Positions 1 to 7,472 of a DNA stretch of 64,000 nt are shown here, in pieces. Within the stretch, counting starts at the first letter, position 1; every line of letters starts with the position of its first letter. The stretch comes from Streptacidiphilus sp. P02-A3a. GTDB lineage: Bacteria; Actinomycetota; Actinomycetes; Streptomycetales; Streptomycetaceae. A program made the position numbers and the translations under genes. The stretch spans positions 7,263,922 through 7,327,921 of the forward strand of contig NZ_CP048289.1 of NCBI RefSeq assembly GCF_014084105.1, given 5' to 3'. The notes under the pieces are model-generated. The model did not search any database and was not told the DNA's origin. It worked only from the letters and a program-made list of their open reading frames with translations.

Positions 1-1009
1 AACCGTAGGACTTCGACAGTCCGGAGGCGGTCAGCGGGGTCTTGCCGCAGGGCGCGGGATCCGGGAAACGGAGCTTGGCGACCCGGTCGCTCTGGCGCAC
101 CGCCTCAAGTCCGGAGAGCAATTTCTCGGCGCGGCGCGCCATGTTCTGCGCGGCGACGGTCTTCGTCGCCTTCGCCCGCATCTTGTCGGCCTGCGAGTTC
201 AGCTGCGAAGCCTTCTTCTCGGCGTTGGCGCGCTCGCGCTTCCGGCGCTTCTCGTCCGCCTCGCGCTGCTGCTGGTAAAGCTTCCAGCCCATGTTGTAGA
301 CATCGATGCAGGTACGGTTGGCGTCCAGATAGAACACCTTGTTCACGACCGTCTCAACCAGCTCGATGTCGTGCGAGATGACGATGAAACCACCGCGGTA
401 GGTCTTCAGGTAGTCCCGCAGCCAGACGATGGAGTCGGCGTCCAGGTGGTTGGTCGGCTCGTCCAGCAGCAGCGTGTCGGAGTCCGAGAAGAGGATCCGG
501 GCCAGCTCCACCCGGCGGCGCTGGCCACCGGAGAGGGTGTGCAGCGGCTGGGCCAGGATCCGGTCCGGCAGGCCCAGGCTGGCGGCGATGGTGGCCGCCT
601 CGGCCTCGGCCGCGTAGCCGCCCTTGGTCAGGAACTCGGTCTCCAGACGCGAGTACTTCTTCATCGCGTCGTCGCGGGTGGCGCCCTTGCCGTTGGCCAT
701 CTTCTCCTCGGCGATGCGCATCTTGCGCAGCACCGAGTCGAGTTCGCGGGCGGACAGGATCCGGTCGCTGGCCAGGACGTCCAGGTCGCCGGTGCGCGGG
801 TCCTGCGGCAGGTAGCCGACCTCGCCGCTGATGGTGACCGACCCGGCGGCCGGGGTGCCCTCGCCCGCGAGGACCTTGGTCAGCGTGGTCTTTCCCGCGC
901 CGTTGCGGCCGACGAGGCCGATCCGGTCCCCGGGCGCGACCCGGAAGGTCGCCGACTCGATCAGGATGCGGGCGCCGGCGCGCAGTTCGATGGCGTTGGC
1001 GGCGATCAT
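1..1009 (-). CDS. ABC-F family ATPase, C-terminus cut by window edge
   Basis: The reading frame begins at an ATG and runs off the window, so about 336 residues are visible. Seen: Walker A GRNGAGKTT at residues 34-42, signature LSGGQRRRVELA near residue 159, Walker B LLLDEPTNHLD near residue 180, then a long Lys/Arg/Glu-rich linker (YQQQREADEKRRKRERANAE) near residue 245. A single chain with no membrane segment and a charged linker ahead of a second ATPase half is the ABC-F layout. Family members act on ribosomes as translation factors or antibiotic-protection proteins and are not transporters. Which subgroup this is cannot be told without the second domain. The gene stands next to a hypothetical protein on the same strand, 54 bases away. 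Confidence 0.93.
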   Translation of the reverse strand, partial: MIAANAIELRAGARILIESATFRVAPGDRIGLVGRNGAGKTTLTKVLAGEGTPAAGSVTISGEVGYLPQDPRTGDLDVLASDRILSARELDSVLRKMRIAEEKMANGKGATRDDAMKKYSRLETEFLTKGGYAAEAEAATIAASLGLPDRILAQPLHTLSGGQRRRVELARILFSDSDTLLLDEPTNHLDADSIVWLRDYLKTYRGGFIVISHDIELVETVVNKVFYLDANRTCIDVYNMGWKLYQQQREADEKRRKRERANAEKKASQLNSQADKMRAKATKTVAAQNMARRAEKLLSGLEAVRQSDRVAKLRFPDPAPCGKTPLTASGLSKSYG

Positions 1010-1063
1010 GCTGAAGACACTCCCGGGGCGGCACTGGCGCGGGCCGTCGACACCGGCCCCAGC

Positions 1064-1822
1064 TCAAGATGCCCAGTCTACCGGGGGCGGGCCGGTATCA
1101 GGGCCGGGCGAGCGCCCGGGCGGCGGCGGCACCCGGTCGCTCCCGGTCGAAGCCGCGCCGGTCGGGGCCGGGGCGGCGAACGGGCCGACCAGGATCTGCC
1201 AGCGGCGGCCGTCCCGGCCGAAGCCCTCCACGGCCCCGTGGGCAGCGCAGGGACGGCCCACCACCACCGTGTCGCCGACCAGCTGCGCCCGGACCGGGTC
1301 GTAGGAGCAGCCCGGCGGCGGCAGGGTGTCGGTCCGGATCGCCCCGTCGGCTGTGGTGTACGTCACCACCAGGCCGGGGGTGAGCACCAGGAAGTCCTGG
1401 CCGCCGTCGAGCGGGGCCAGCAGCACCCCCCGGGCCGTCGCGCCGGTCCGGCGCAGCTCGGCCAGCCACCCGGCCAGGCCGGGGACGAACCGGTGCCAGC
1501 GGACGGCGGGCTGGTCCGGGGCCATCCCGGTGAGCATGCCGTCGTCCCAGACCGCGACCGTGGTCCCGGCCGCGCCGACCAGCCGCACCGGCGTCCGTCC
1601 CGGCCTCCGGTAGGACCAGACCGGGTGCCCGTCGCGGCGGTCGTAGGCCTGCACCGAGCGGTCCGCGCCGCGCCGCAGGGCGTCGGCGGAGGCGCTGCCG
1701 ACGGACCTGGAGACCAGGTCGTCGCCGAAGGGCGCGGGGCGGTGGTCGCGGACGGCCGCGCCGAGCAGCGCGGTGCCGAGGAGCGCCAGCGGGGTGAGGA
1801 AGCCGAGCAGGGCGGTGCGCAT
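1064..1822 (-). CDS. Secreted or membrane-anchored protein of unknown function, possibly beta-propeller-like
   Basis: 252 residues. The N-terminus (MRTALLGFLTPLALLGTALL) is a clear hydrophobic signal or anchor segment, so the rest probably lies outside the membrane. The body has short motifs such as DGHPVWSYRRPG and TVAVWDDGMLTG that look like PQQ/WD-type beta-propeller blades, and two Cys (PGCSYDP and GRPCAAHG) that could form a disulfide. The C-terminal 30 residues are Pro/Gly-rich and low complexity. I do not recognise a named family. It is divergent from the GH26 gene, with about 150 bases between them that must carry both promoters. Confidence 0.75.
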   Translation of the reverse strand: MRTALLGFLTPLALLGTALLGAAVRDHRPAPFGDDLVSRSVGSASADALRRGADRSVQAYDRRDGHPVWSYRRPGRTPVRLVGAAGTTVAVWDDGMLTGMAPDQPAVRWHRFVPGLAGWLAELRRTGATARGVLLAPLDGGQDFLVLTPGLVVTYTTADGAIRTDTLPPPGCSYDPVRAQLVGDTVVVGRPCAAHGAVEGFGRDGRRWQILVGPFAAPAPTGAASTGSDRVPPPPGRSPGPDTGPPPVDWAS

Positions 1823-1846
1823 GTGTCGACGTTAGGGGCTTGTCGG

Positions 1847-1857
1847 CGGTATATCCG
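1847..1857 (+). promoter_or_regulatory. CGGTATATCCG element upstream of GH26 gene
   Basis: An AT-rich 11-mer in the gap between two divergent genes, 118 bases before the GH26 start. The identical 11-mer occurs in the same orientation at 57105-57115, about 107 bases before the GT2-polymerase gene of the second glycan locus. It could be a -10-type element or a binding site; neither is shown. A nearby CGGAC-GAT-GTCCG inverted repeat lies at about 1867-1879. Confidence 0.35.
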
Positions 1858-1975
1858 ACTTTGCCGGACGATGTCCGGCTGGTGGCTTCCGCTGCGGGTG
1901 TGTCCTGCGAGGTGGGGGCAGATGCGACGCCTACGGTGGGAGACCGGGCCACGGGCGAGCGAGGGTGGAGGGCCG

Positions 1976-3277
1976 ATGCGGCGGTGGCGGGTACTGCTGA
2001 CAGTGCTGACCGTGCTGTGCACGGCCTGCGGCCTGGTCGCGCTGACCACCGGAACGGCCCCGCTGGTCGGTCCGCCGGGCGCCGCCCCCAGCGGTTCCGC
2101 CGCGCCCTCGGGCTCCGGGGCCGACGGGACCGCGCTGCCGCCGCACGCGGTGCCGTTCGGCCTGTTCCTCGGCTCCGACGAGTCGGACGCCGAGGAGGCC
2201 AGGGTCAGCCAGTGGCTGGGCGGGGCGCCGATCCAGGTCGGGCACACCTACCTGCCCGGCAACAACTGGGACGACATCGAGGGCAGCCCGACGCTGCTGG
2301 GCGGCTGGGCGGTGTGGAAGGCCGAGCAGCCGCAGCGGATGCTGGTGATCGGCACCCCGATGCTGCCCGACAACGAGGGCGGCGTCCCCGCCGACGAGGT
2401 GCGGCAGCTGCTGCGGGAGGGTGCGGACGGCCGCAACGACGGGCACTTCACCACGCTGGCCGAGCGGCTGGTGGCGCTGGGGCTGTCGGACGCGGTGCTG
2501 ACCCTGGGCTGGGAGATGAACGGCACCACCTACACCAGCCGCTGCGGCCCGGACCCGGAGGCGTGGAAGGGGTACTGGCGCCGGATCGTCACCGCGATGC
2601 GCGCGGTGCCCGGGCAGCACCTGCGGTTCGAGTTCGCGCCGACCCGGGGCGCGGATGCCCACCCCTGGCCCGACTGCTACCCCGGCGACGACGTCACCGA
2701 CGTGGTCGGCATGGACAGTTACGACATGGCCGCCGACGACCCGGACGTCACCGCCGACTTCGACAGCTACATCCACGAGCCCTACGGCCTGCTGGCCCAG
2801 GTGCGCTTCGCCAGGCAGCACGGCAAGCCGGTGTCGTACCCGGAGTGGGGGATGTACAACCGGGGCGACGACCCGGCGTACGTGCAGCGGATGCTGGAGT
2901 GGATCGGCACCCACGACACCCTCTACCAGACCGTCACCGACTACTGCCCGCACGGCGTGTGGCGCTGCCCGAGCAACCCCCGGGCCAGCCGGGTCTTCCG
3001 CCGGATGCTGAGCGCCCCGACCCCGACGCCCTCGGCTTCGGTATCCGCCGCGGCTGCGGCTTCCGCTTCCGCGCGGCCGTCGCCGTCGCTCACGCCGGGG
3101 CTCACGCCGGGGCCGGTGCCGCTGCCGGTGCCGAGCCGGGGCCGCCCCTCGGTCGTCGCGGCCGGGGCGGGGACGCCGCGGCCGTCCGGGCCGGTCGGCT
3201 CGGGGCTCCCCCGGCCCGCGCCGACCGCGACCGCCACGCCGCAGGCGGTCCCGGTCCCCTCCGCCACGCACCGCTGA
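1976..3277 (+). CDS. Secreted GH26-family glycoside hydrolase (beta-mannanase-like)
   Basis: 433 residues. The ATG is preceded by a GGTGGAGGG ribosome site and opens a signal peptide (MRRWRVLLTVLTVLCTACG); the long upstream extension of the frame lacks this and is rejected. Seen: GWEMNG with candidate acid/base Glu180 and YPEWG with candidate nucleophile Glu290. The 110-residue spacing is what clan GH-A family GH26 enzymes show. A Ser/Pro/Ala-rich tail of about 100 residues follows and may span the wall. GH26 enzymes cleave beta-1,4-mannans or related glycans. Its place beside an exopolysaccharide operon suggests it trims or releases that polymer rather than feeding on plant mannan (inference). 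A second GH26 gene lies at 60581. Confidence 0.85.
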   Translation: MRRWRVLLTVLTVLCTACGLVALTTGTAPLVGPPGAAPSGSAAPSGSGADGTALPPHAVPFGLFLGSDESDAEEARVSQWLGGAPIQVGHTYLPGNNWDDIEGSPTLLGGWAVWKAEQPQRMLVIGTPMLPDNEGGVPADEVRQLLREGADGRNDGHFTTLAERLVALGLSDAVLTLGWEMNGTTYTSRCGPDPEAWKGYWRRIVTAMRAVPGQHLRFEFAPTRGADAHPWPDCYPGDDVTDVVGMDSYDMAADDPDVTADFDSYIHEPYGLLAQVRFARQHGKPVSYPEWGMYNRGDDPAYVQRMLEWIGTHDTLYQTVTDYCPHGVWRCPSNPRASRVFRRMLSAPTPTPSASVSAAAAASASARPSPSLTPGLTPGPVPLPVPSRGRPSVVAAGAGTPRPSGPVGSGLPRPAPTATATPQAVPVPSATHR

Positions 3278-3281
3278 CGAC

Positions 3282-3327
3282 GTCGGCCCGCCACCCCCGT
3301 GGGGCGGCGGGCCGACGGGGGTGGCGG
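3282..3327. terminator. Bidirectional terminator with two alternative stems
   Basis: Between convergent genes. One stem pairs GTCGGCCCGCC (3282-3292) with 3306-3316. A competing 13-base stem pairs CCGCCACCCCCGT (3288-3300) with 3315-3327. Both are perfect and cannot form together. There is no T-run, as is usual for streptomycete terminators. Confidence 0.65.
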
Positions 3328-3330
3328 GGT

Positions 3331-4464
3331 TCAGCCGCGCAGCGAGCGGAGCCGACCGCGCACGGTGGCGAGCCAGGGCGCGCGGGTCCGCAGCGAGCGC
3401 AGCACCGCCCGGCGCAACCGGGCGCCGCCCGCGCGCAGCGCCACCGCCGGGCCGCCGCCGAGCAGCAGCCGCTGGTTGCGGGCCTGGTCCGGACGCCAGC
3501 GCTGCTTGTACGGCTCGTCCCCGCGCAGCAGGCTGAGTTCGCGCCGTCCGGTGTCGGCGGCGTGGGCCAGGCTCTCGCGGAACAGCATCCCGGCGATGTC
3601 GACCTGTTCCCGGGCCTCGGGGTGGACCCCGTAGAAGTAGATGGCGGCCAGGTCGGGCCCCTGGAGCAGCAGGTCGCTGGCGATCAGTCGGCCGTCCAGC
3701 CGGTACTGGCGGACGGCGGCCCGGTCGGTGGCGGACATCCGCCCGGCGGCGCGGCGCAGGTGCTCGGCGAAGCGGTCGCGCAGGTGCTCGGGGGTGGCCC
3801 CGCGTCCGCGCCACTGGAGTTCGTGCAGCAGCAGCAGTTCGCTGATGGCCTCCGGCACCTCCTCCGGCGGGACCCGCCGGGTCTCCACCCCGGCGGCGGC
3901 GAGCTTGCGCAGCTTGACCTTGGTGCGTTGGGCGGTGCGCCCCGGCAGCCGGGAGAGCAGCTCCTCGACCGGGACGCCGGGCAGGTGCTGGCAGATCGAG
4001 TCCGGCAGCGTCCGGACGGCGCCGGGCCAGTGGGCGACCAGGTGCTGGGCGGCGGAGTCCGGGCGCAGTTCGCGCAGGTCGAGCGCGGCCCACGGGCGGG
4101 CCAGGCCCAGCTCCCGGCCGAGCGTGCGGGCCAGGACGGCCGCCGCCTGGTCGGCGTGCTCGTCGTCGACCAGGACGTCCAGGAAGTCGGTGAGCCCGGC
4201 ACCGACCGGGACCAGCAGCGGCAGCATCCGGCGACGGACCATCAGCGGCGCGGCGGCGACCAGCTGTCCGCCCCGGCGCACCGTCACCAGCCGCAGCCTG
4301 CCCTGACGGCCGTACGACTGCCACCAGGAGCAGAGCCAGCCGTGGCTCTGGAACGGGGTGGCCGGGGAGCAGCGGTCGAGCAGGTCGTCCCACTCGTCGG
4401 CGAGCGCCTCGAAGGCGGCGGTGTCGCGGTGGACCTCGGTGGTCCACAGGGTGGGGGCCGTCAC
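3331..4464 (-). CDS. GNAT-fold acetyltransferase of the BioF2/CelD type
   Basis: 377 residues, cytoplasmic, no membrane segment. The layout resembles the acetyltransferase family often called CelD/BcsL or BioF2-like, found in polysaccharide gene clusters: an N-terminal module with PFQSHGWLCSWWQSYG near residues 38-53, and a C-terminal GNAT module with RLDGRLIASDLLLQG, YFYGVHPEAR and LSLLRGDEPYKQRW. Family members are thought to acylate sugars or carry out FemAB-like transfers; the substrate here is not known. Its start overlaps the stop of the Wzz-like gene by four bases (ATGA), so it is the last gene of a coupled operon and probably decorates the polymer or its precursor. Confidence 0.8.
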   Translation of the reverse strand: MTAPTLWTTEVHRDTAAFEALADEWDDLLDRCSPATPFQSHGWLCSWWQSYGRQGRLRLVTVRRGGQLVAAAPLMVRRRMLPLLVPVGAGLTDFLDVLVDDEHADQAAAVLARTLGRELGLARPWAALDLRELRPDSAAQHLVAHWPGAVRTLPDSICQHLPGVPVEELLSRLPGRTAQRTKVKLRKLAAAGVETRRVPPEEVPEAISELLLLHELQWRGRGATPEHLRDRFAEHLRRAAGRMSATDRAAVRQYRLDGRLIASDLLLQGPDLAAIYFYGVHPEAREQVDIAGMLFRESLAHAADTGRRELSLLRGDEPYKQRWRPDQARNQRLLLGGGPAVALRAGGARLRRAVLRSLRTRAPWLATVRGRLRSLRG

Positions 4465-5348
4465 CTGCGGGCCTTGGCGGCGGGGCGTTCGCGCGCGTCC
4501 TCCCGCGCGGACCCGCCCTCGTCGGTCGCGCCGGTCTCGGCGGTCCCGGCCTCATCGCCGGTCCCGGTCTCGTCGGTCCCGTCGGCCTCGGCCTCACCCT
4601 CGGTCTCGGTCTCGGCGGTCTCGGCGGTCTCGGCGGTCTCGGCGGTCTCGGCGGCGGTCTCCGCCGGGTCCGGGGTGTCGGTCTGCGCCGGTTCCCGCTC
4701 GGGCACCGACTCCCCCTCGGCCAGCGACCGGGGCTGCGGCAGTTCCGCCACCAGCCCCTCGGCCCCCACCAGCTCTACCGGCACCGCGGGCTCGCCCGCC
4801 ACGGCGGGTGCCCGGCGTGCCAGCAGGACCAGGCCGCCGAGCAGTACCCCGGCCGCGGTGCCGACCGCCAGGTCGATGGCACGGGAGGGGGAGCTCGGCG
4901 CGGCCGGGGCCGCGGCGGTGGCGAACGGGAGCAGCCGTACCCCGGTCTGGGCGGTGGTGGCGTTGCCGAAGGCCACCAGCGACTCGGCCACGGTGTTGGC
5001 CTCCTTCGCGGCCAGCCGGGCGCGGTCGGCGGTGCCGCTGATCTGGATCATCGGCGCGTCCGGCGAGGTGACCGCCTCCACCCGGCCGCTGAGCTCGGCC
5101 AGCGGCAGGCCGGTCTTCGCCGCCGGACCGAGCAGGATCTCCGGCTGGCTGATGATCCGACCGTAGGCCTGGGCGAAGTTGACCGCGGTGGCGCTGTCCG
5201 CGCCGCCCCTGGGGACCGCCATCACATAGGCGTTCGCCACGTAGGCGGGTGCGGCGGCGAGCGCGTAGCCGCCCCCGCACAGCGCGCCCAGCGGCACCGC
5301 CGCCAGCATCGGCCACCAGCGGCGCAGGCTGCGGTCAGTGGTCACCAT
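4461..5348 (-). CDS. Wzz-like polysaccharide chain-length/co-polymerase protein with acidic repeat tail
   Basis: 295 residues. Seen: an N-terminal membrane segment (WWPMLAAVPLGALCGGGYAL), an extracytoplasmic loop of about 130 residues, and a second membrane segment (LAVGTAAGVLLGGLVLL) near residues 170-190. A cytoplasmic tail of about 95 residues follows, rich in Glu and Thr and containing an Ala-Glu-Thr repeat. The two-TM hairpin is that of Wzz/PCP proteins that set polymer length. No Walker motifs of a BY-kinase are present, so the kinase half is missing and the acidic tail takes its place. The loop is shorter than in enterobacterial Wzz. The start overlaps the end of the GT4 gene by 14 bases; ATG was chosen because the hydrophobic segment begins directly after it. 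Confidence 0.75.
   Translation of the reverse strand: MVTTDRSLRRWWPMLAAVPLGALCGGGYALAAAPAYVANAYVMAVPRGGADSATAVNFAQAYGRIISQPEILLGPAAKTGLPLAELSGRVEAVTSPDAPMIQISGTADRARLAAKEANTVAESLVAFGNATTAQTGVRLLPFATAAAPAAPSSPSRAIDLAVGTAAGVLLGGLVLLARRAPAVAGEPAVPVELVGAEGLVAELPQPRSLAEGESVPEREPAQTDTPDPAETAAETAETAETAETAETETEGEAEADGTDETGTGDEAGTAETGATDEGGSAREDARERPAAKARR
4609..4653. repeat. Five tandem 9-base units in Wzz-like gene
   Basis: Unit GTCTCGGCG (plus strand) repeated five times without change, encoding repeated Ala-Glu-Thr in the acidic tail. Copy number is likely to vary between strains by slippage. Confidence 0.9.
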
Positions 5349-6639
5349 GGGTCTCCTCCGGTACGGACACGATCGGTCGCGGGCTGGGCCTCGGCGGCGC
5401 GGGCTTCGGCGGGCTGGGCTTCGGCGGGCTGGGCTTCGGCGGGGTCGGTTTGGGCGGCGCGGGCTCGGGCGGGGTGGGGGTCTCGGCGGTGTCGGGCCGC
5501 GGGGCCGCCGGGTGGTCGGCGACCTGCTGGTACAGCTCGGCGACGGCGAGGGCCAGCCGGGCCATGTCGTAGTGCCGGACCGCCTCCGGCTGGGCCGGGG
5601 CGCCCGCCCGGCGCGGGCCGCCGGTCCGCAGCGCCTGTAGCTCGGCCGCGTAGGCCGACGGCCGGGCCAGCGTCCGGCGCGCCCCGGGGGCCGCCCCCTC
5701 CGGCAGTTCGGCCAGCGCCGGTCCGGAGGACCAGCGCACCGGCAGCCCGGCCGCCAGCGCCTCCAGCAGCGCCAGCCCGAAGGTCTCCACCGTCGACGGC
5801 GCGGCCAGCACGTCCATCGCGGTGAGCAGTTCCGGGACGTCGTCGCGCTCCCCGGCGAACACCACCCGGTCGGCCACCCCGGCCGCCCGGGCCCGCTGCT
5901 CCAGCGCCGCGCGCTCGCCGCCGTCGCCGACCAGCAGCAGCCGGACCTCCGGCGCACCCTCGGTCCGCGGCAGCAGGGCGAGCGCGTCCACCAGGATGTC
6001 GAACCGCTTGCCCGGGACCAGGCGGCCCACCCCGCCGAAGACGAAGGCGTCCTGGGGCAGGCCGAGCGCGGCCCGGACCGCCTGCCTGGTCGCCGCCCGG
6101 ACCGGCGCGGGCTGCCGGTAGCGGGCCGCGCCGACGCCGTTCGGGATCACTCGGACCCGGTGCTCGGGCACCCCCCAGTCGGCCAGCCGCTCCGCCACCG
6201 CCCGGGAGACCGCGACCGTGCACCGGCCGAGCCGCTCGGTGGCCAGGTAGAGCGCCCGCACCCCGAAGGTGATCCGGCGGCCCTCGATGGTCTGCGCGAG
6301 CAGCGAGTGCTCGGTGGTGACGATCGCCCGCACCCCGGCCAGCCGGGCGGCGATCCGCCCGTACACCGACGCCCGGTACAGGTGGCAGTGCACCACGTCG
6401 TAGCCCTCGCGGCGGATCAGCCGGGCCAGCCGGGGCAGCGCCGCCAGGTCCCGGTTGCCGCGCATGGCCAGGTCGCCGACCCTGACCCCGTCCGCGCGCA
6501 GCCCGGCGGCGACGATGCCGGGGTTGGTCAGGGCGACCACGTCGCACTGGTACTCCGGGGGCAGATGCCGCAGCAGCAGCCGCAGTTGCTGCTCCGCGCC
6601 GCCCGCGCCGAGCCCGGTGATCACGTGCAGGACCTTCAT
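5335..6639 (-). CDS. GT4-family glycosyltransferase with basic proline-rich tail
   Basis: 434 residues, GT-B fold. Seen: MKVLHVITGLGAGGAEQQLR at the N-terminus (the donor-side glycine loop), VHCHLYRASVYGR, VIPNGVGAARY, GRLVPGKRFDILV near residue 220, and the acceptor/donor motif PSTVETFGLALLEALAAG near residue 310 with the E-x7-E typical of GT4. It would add a sugar to a lipid-linked intermediate in the cytoplasm. The last 60 residues are unusual: repeated Pro-Pro-Lys-Pro-Ser units, basic and probably extended. The start overlaps the deacetylase stop (ATGA). The adjacent Wzz-like protein has an acidic repeat tail. Confidence 0.9.
   Translation of the reverse strand: MKVLHVITGLGAGGAEQQLRLLLRHLPPEYQCDVVALTNPGIVAAGLRADGVRVGDLAMRGNRDLAALPRLARLIRREGYDVVHCHLYRASVYGRIAARLAGVRAIVTTEHSLLAQTIEGRRITFGVRALYLATERLGRCTVAVSRAVAERLADWGVPEHRVRVIPNGVGAARYRQPAPVRAATRQAVRAALGLPQDAFVFGGVGRLVPGKRFDILVDALALLPRTEGAPEVRLLLVGDGGERAALEQRARAAGVADRVVFAGERDDVPELLTAMDVLAAPSTVETFGLALLEALAAGLPVRWSSGPALAELPEGAAPGARRTLARPSAYAAELQALRTGGPRRAGAPAQPEAVRHYDMARLALAVAELYQQVADHPAAPRPDTAETPTPPEPAPPKPTPPKPSPPKPSPPKPAPPRPSPRPIVSVPEETHGDH
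5401..5445. repeat. Three tandem 15-base units in GT4 gene
   Basis: Unit GGGCTTCGGCGGGCT (plus strand), three copies, the last with one changed base. It encodes Ser-Pro-Pro-Lys-Pro in the C-terminal tail. Confidence 0.85.
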
Positions 6640-7472
6640 GCCATGCTCCCTCGGTCGGCCCGTCGCCAGGCTCTGACCCGGTGTCGGGCCCGCTTCGCGC
6701 ACAGCCGCCCGGCGCCGTCGCGTTCGCCGACGTAGCAGCGGGGCAGCGCCCAGCGACCGGTGAGGTCGCAGTGGTCGATGGCGACGGCGTGGCTGTAGCC
6801 GCTGTCCCTGACCGCCGCGACCGCCTGCCGGTCCAGCGCGCCGTACGGGTAGCAGAAGCCGGTGACCGGGCGCTCCAGCAGGTCCTCCAGCAGTTCCCGG
6901 CTGCGGCCGGTCTCCAGCGCCAGCTGCTCCGGTGGCAGGCCGCGCAGCGGGCGGTGGTTGAGGCCGTGCGAGCCGATCTCCAGGCCGCGCCGGGCGACCG
7001 CGCGGACCTGCTCGCGGCTCATCAGCGGCTTGCGCGGGGCGTCCGCGTCCCAGGTGTTGTGGCTGCCCAGGCGTCCGGCGACGACGTAGGCGGTGGCGGT
7101 GAAGCCGTACCGCTCCAGTACCGGCAGGACCTGCCCCGGCAGGTCCGCGTAGCCGTCGTCGAAGGTCAGGCCGACCAGTCCGGCGGCCCGGCCGATGGCG
7201 TGCGCGGCCAGCAGTTCGGCGATCGCCACGCCGCGCAGGCCGCGGCGCTGGAGCCAGGCCATCTGCCGGGCGAAGCGGGCCGGGGTGACCGTCAGCTGGT
7301 ACGGGTCCTCCGGGGCCTCGTCGACCGAGTGGTACATCAGCGTCCACGGCGCCCCGCCCGGACCGATGTCCGGCCACGGCTCCCGGGCCCGCTCCGGCGC
7401 CGCGCCGGTCGCGATCGGCGGACCGGACGCGGTCCGGTCCCGGCTCTCCTGACGGGGCGTATCAGCGGTCAT
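6636..7472 (-). CDS. Polysaccharide deacetylase (NodB-type, CE4)
   Basis: 278 residues. Seen: the MYHSV opening near residue 46, GLTFDDGYAD (catalytic and metal Asp pair) near residue 117, EIGSHGLNHRPL (metal His pair) near residue 186, and GFCYPYGALD near residue 222. These are the CE4 motifs 1-4. Enzymes of this type remove N- or O-acetyl groups from surface glycans. No clear signal peptide is seen, so export is uncertain and it may act on cytoplasmic intermediates. ATGA overlap with the GT4 gene and with the flippase stop shows tight coupling. It is one of three CE4 proteins in the window. Confidence 0.9.
   Translation of the reverse strand: MTADTPRQESRDRTASGPPIATGAAPERAREPWPDIGPGGAPWTLMYHSVDEAPEDPYQLTVTPARFARQMAWLQRRGLRGVAIAELLAAHAIGRAAGLVGLTFDDGYADLPGQVLPVLERYGFTATAYVVAGRLGSHNTWDADAPRKPLMSREQVRAVARRGLEIGSHGLNHRPLRGLPPEQLALETGRSRELLEDLLERPVTGFCYPYGALDRQAVAAVRDSGYSHAVAIDHCDLTGRWALPRCYVGERDGAGRLCAKRARHRVRAWRRADRGSMA

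Noticed and set aside
371-1975. Upstream extension of the GH26 frame
   Set aside because: It is antisense to the ABC-F and hypothetical genes. The ATG at 1976 has a ribosome site and opens a signal peptide.
4609-5445. Tandem repeats considered as CRISPR or other arrays
   Set aside because: Units are 9 and 15 bases, unspaced and in frame in coding sequence.
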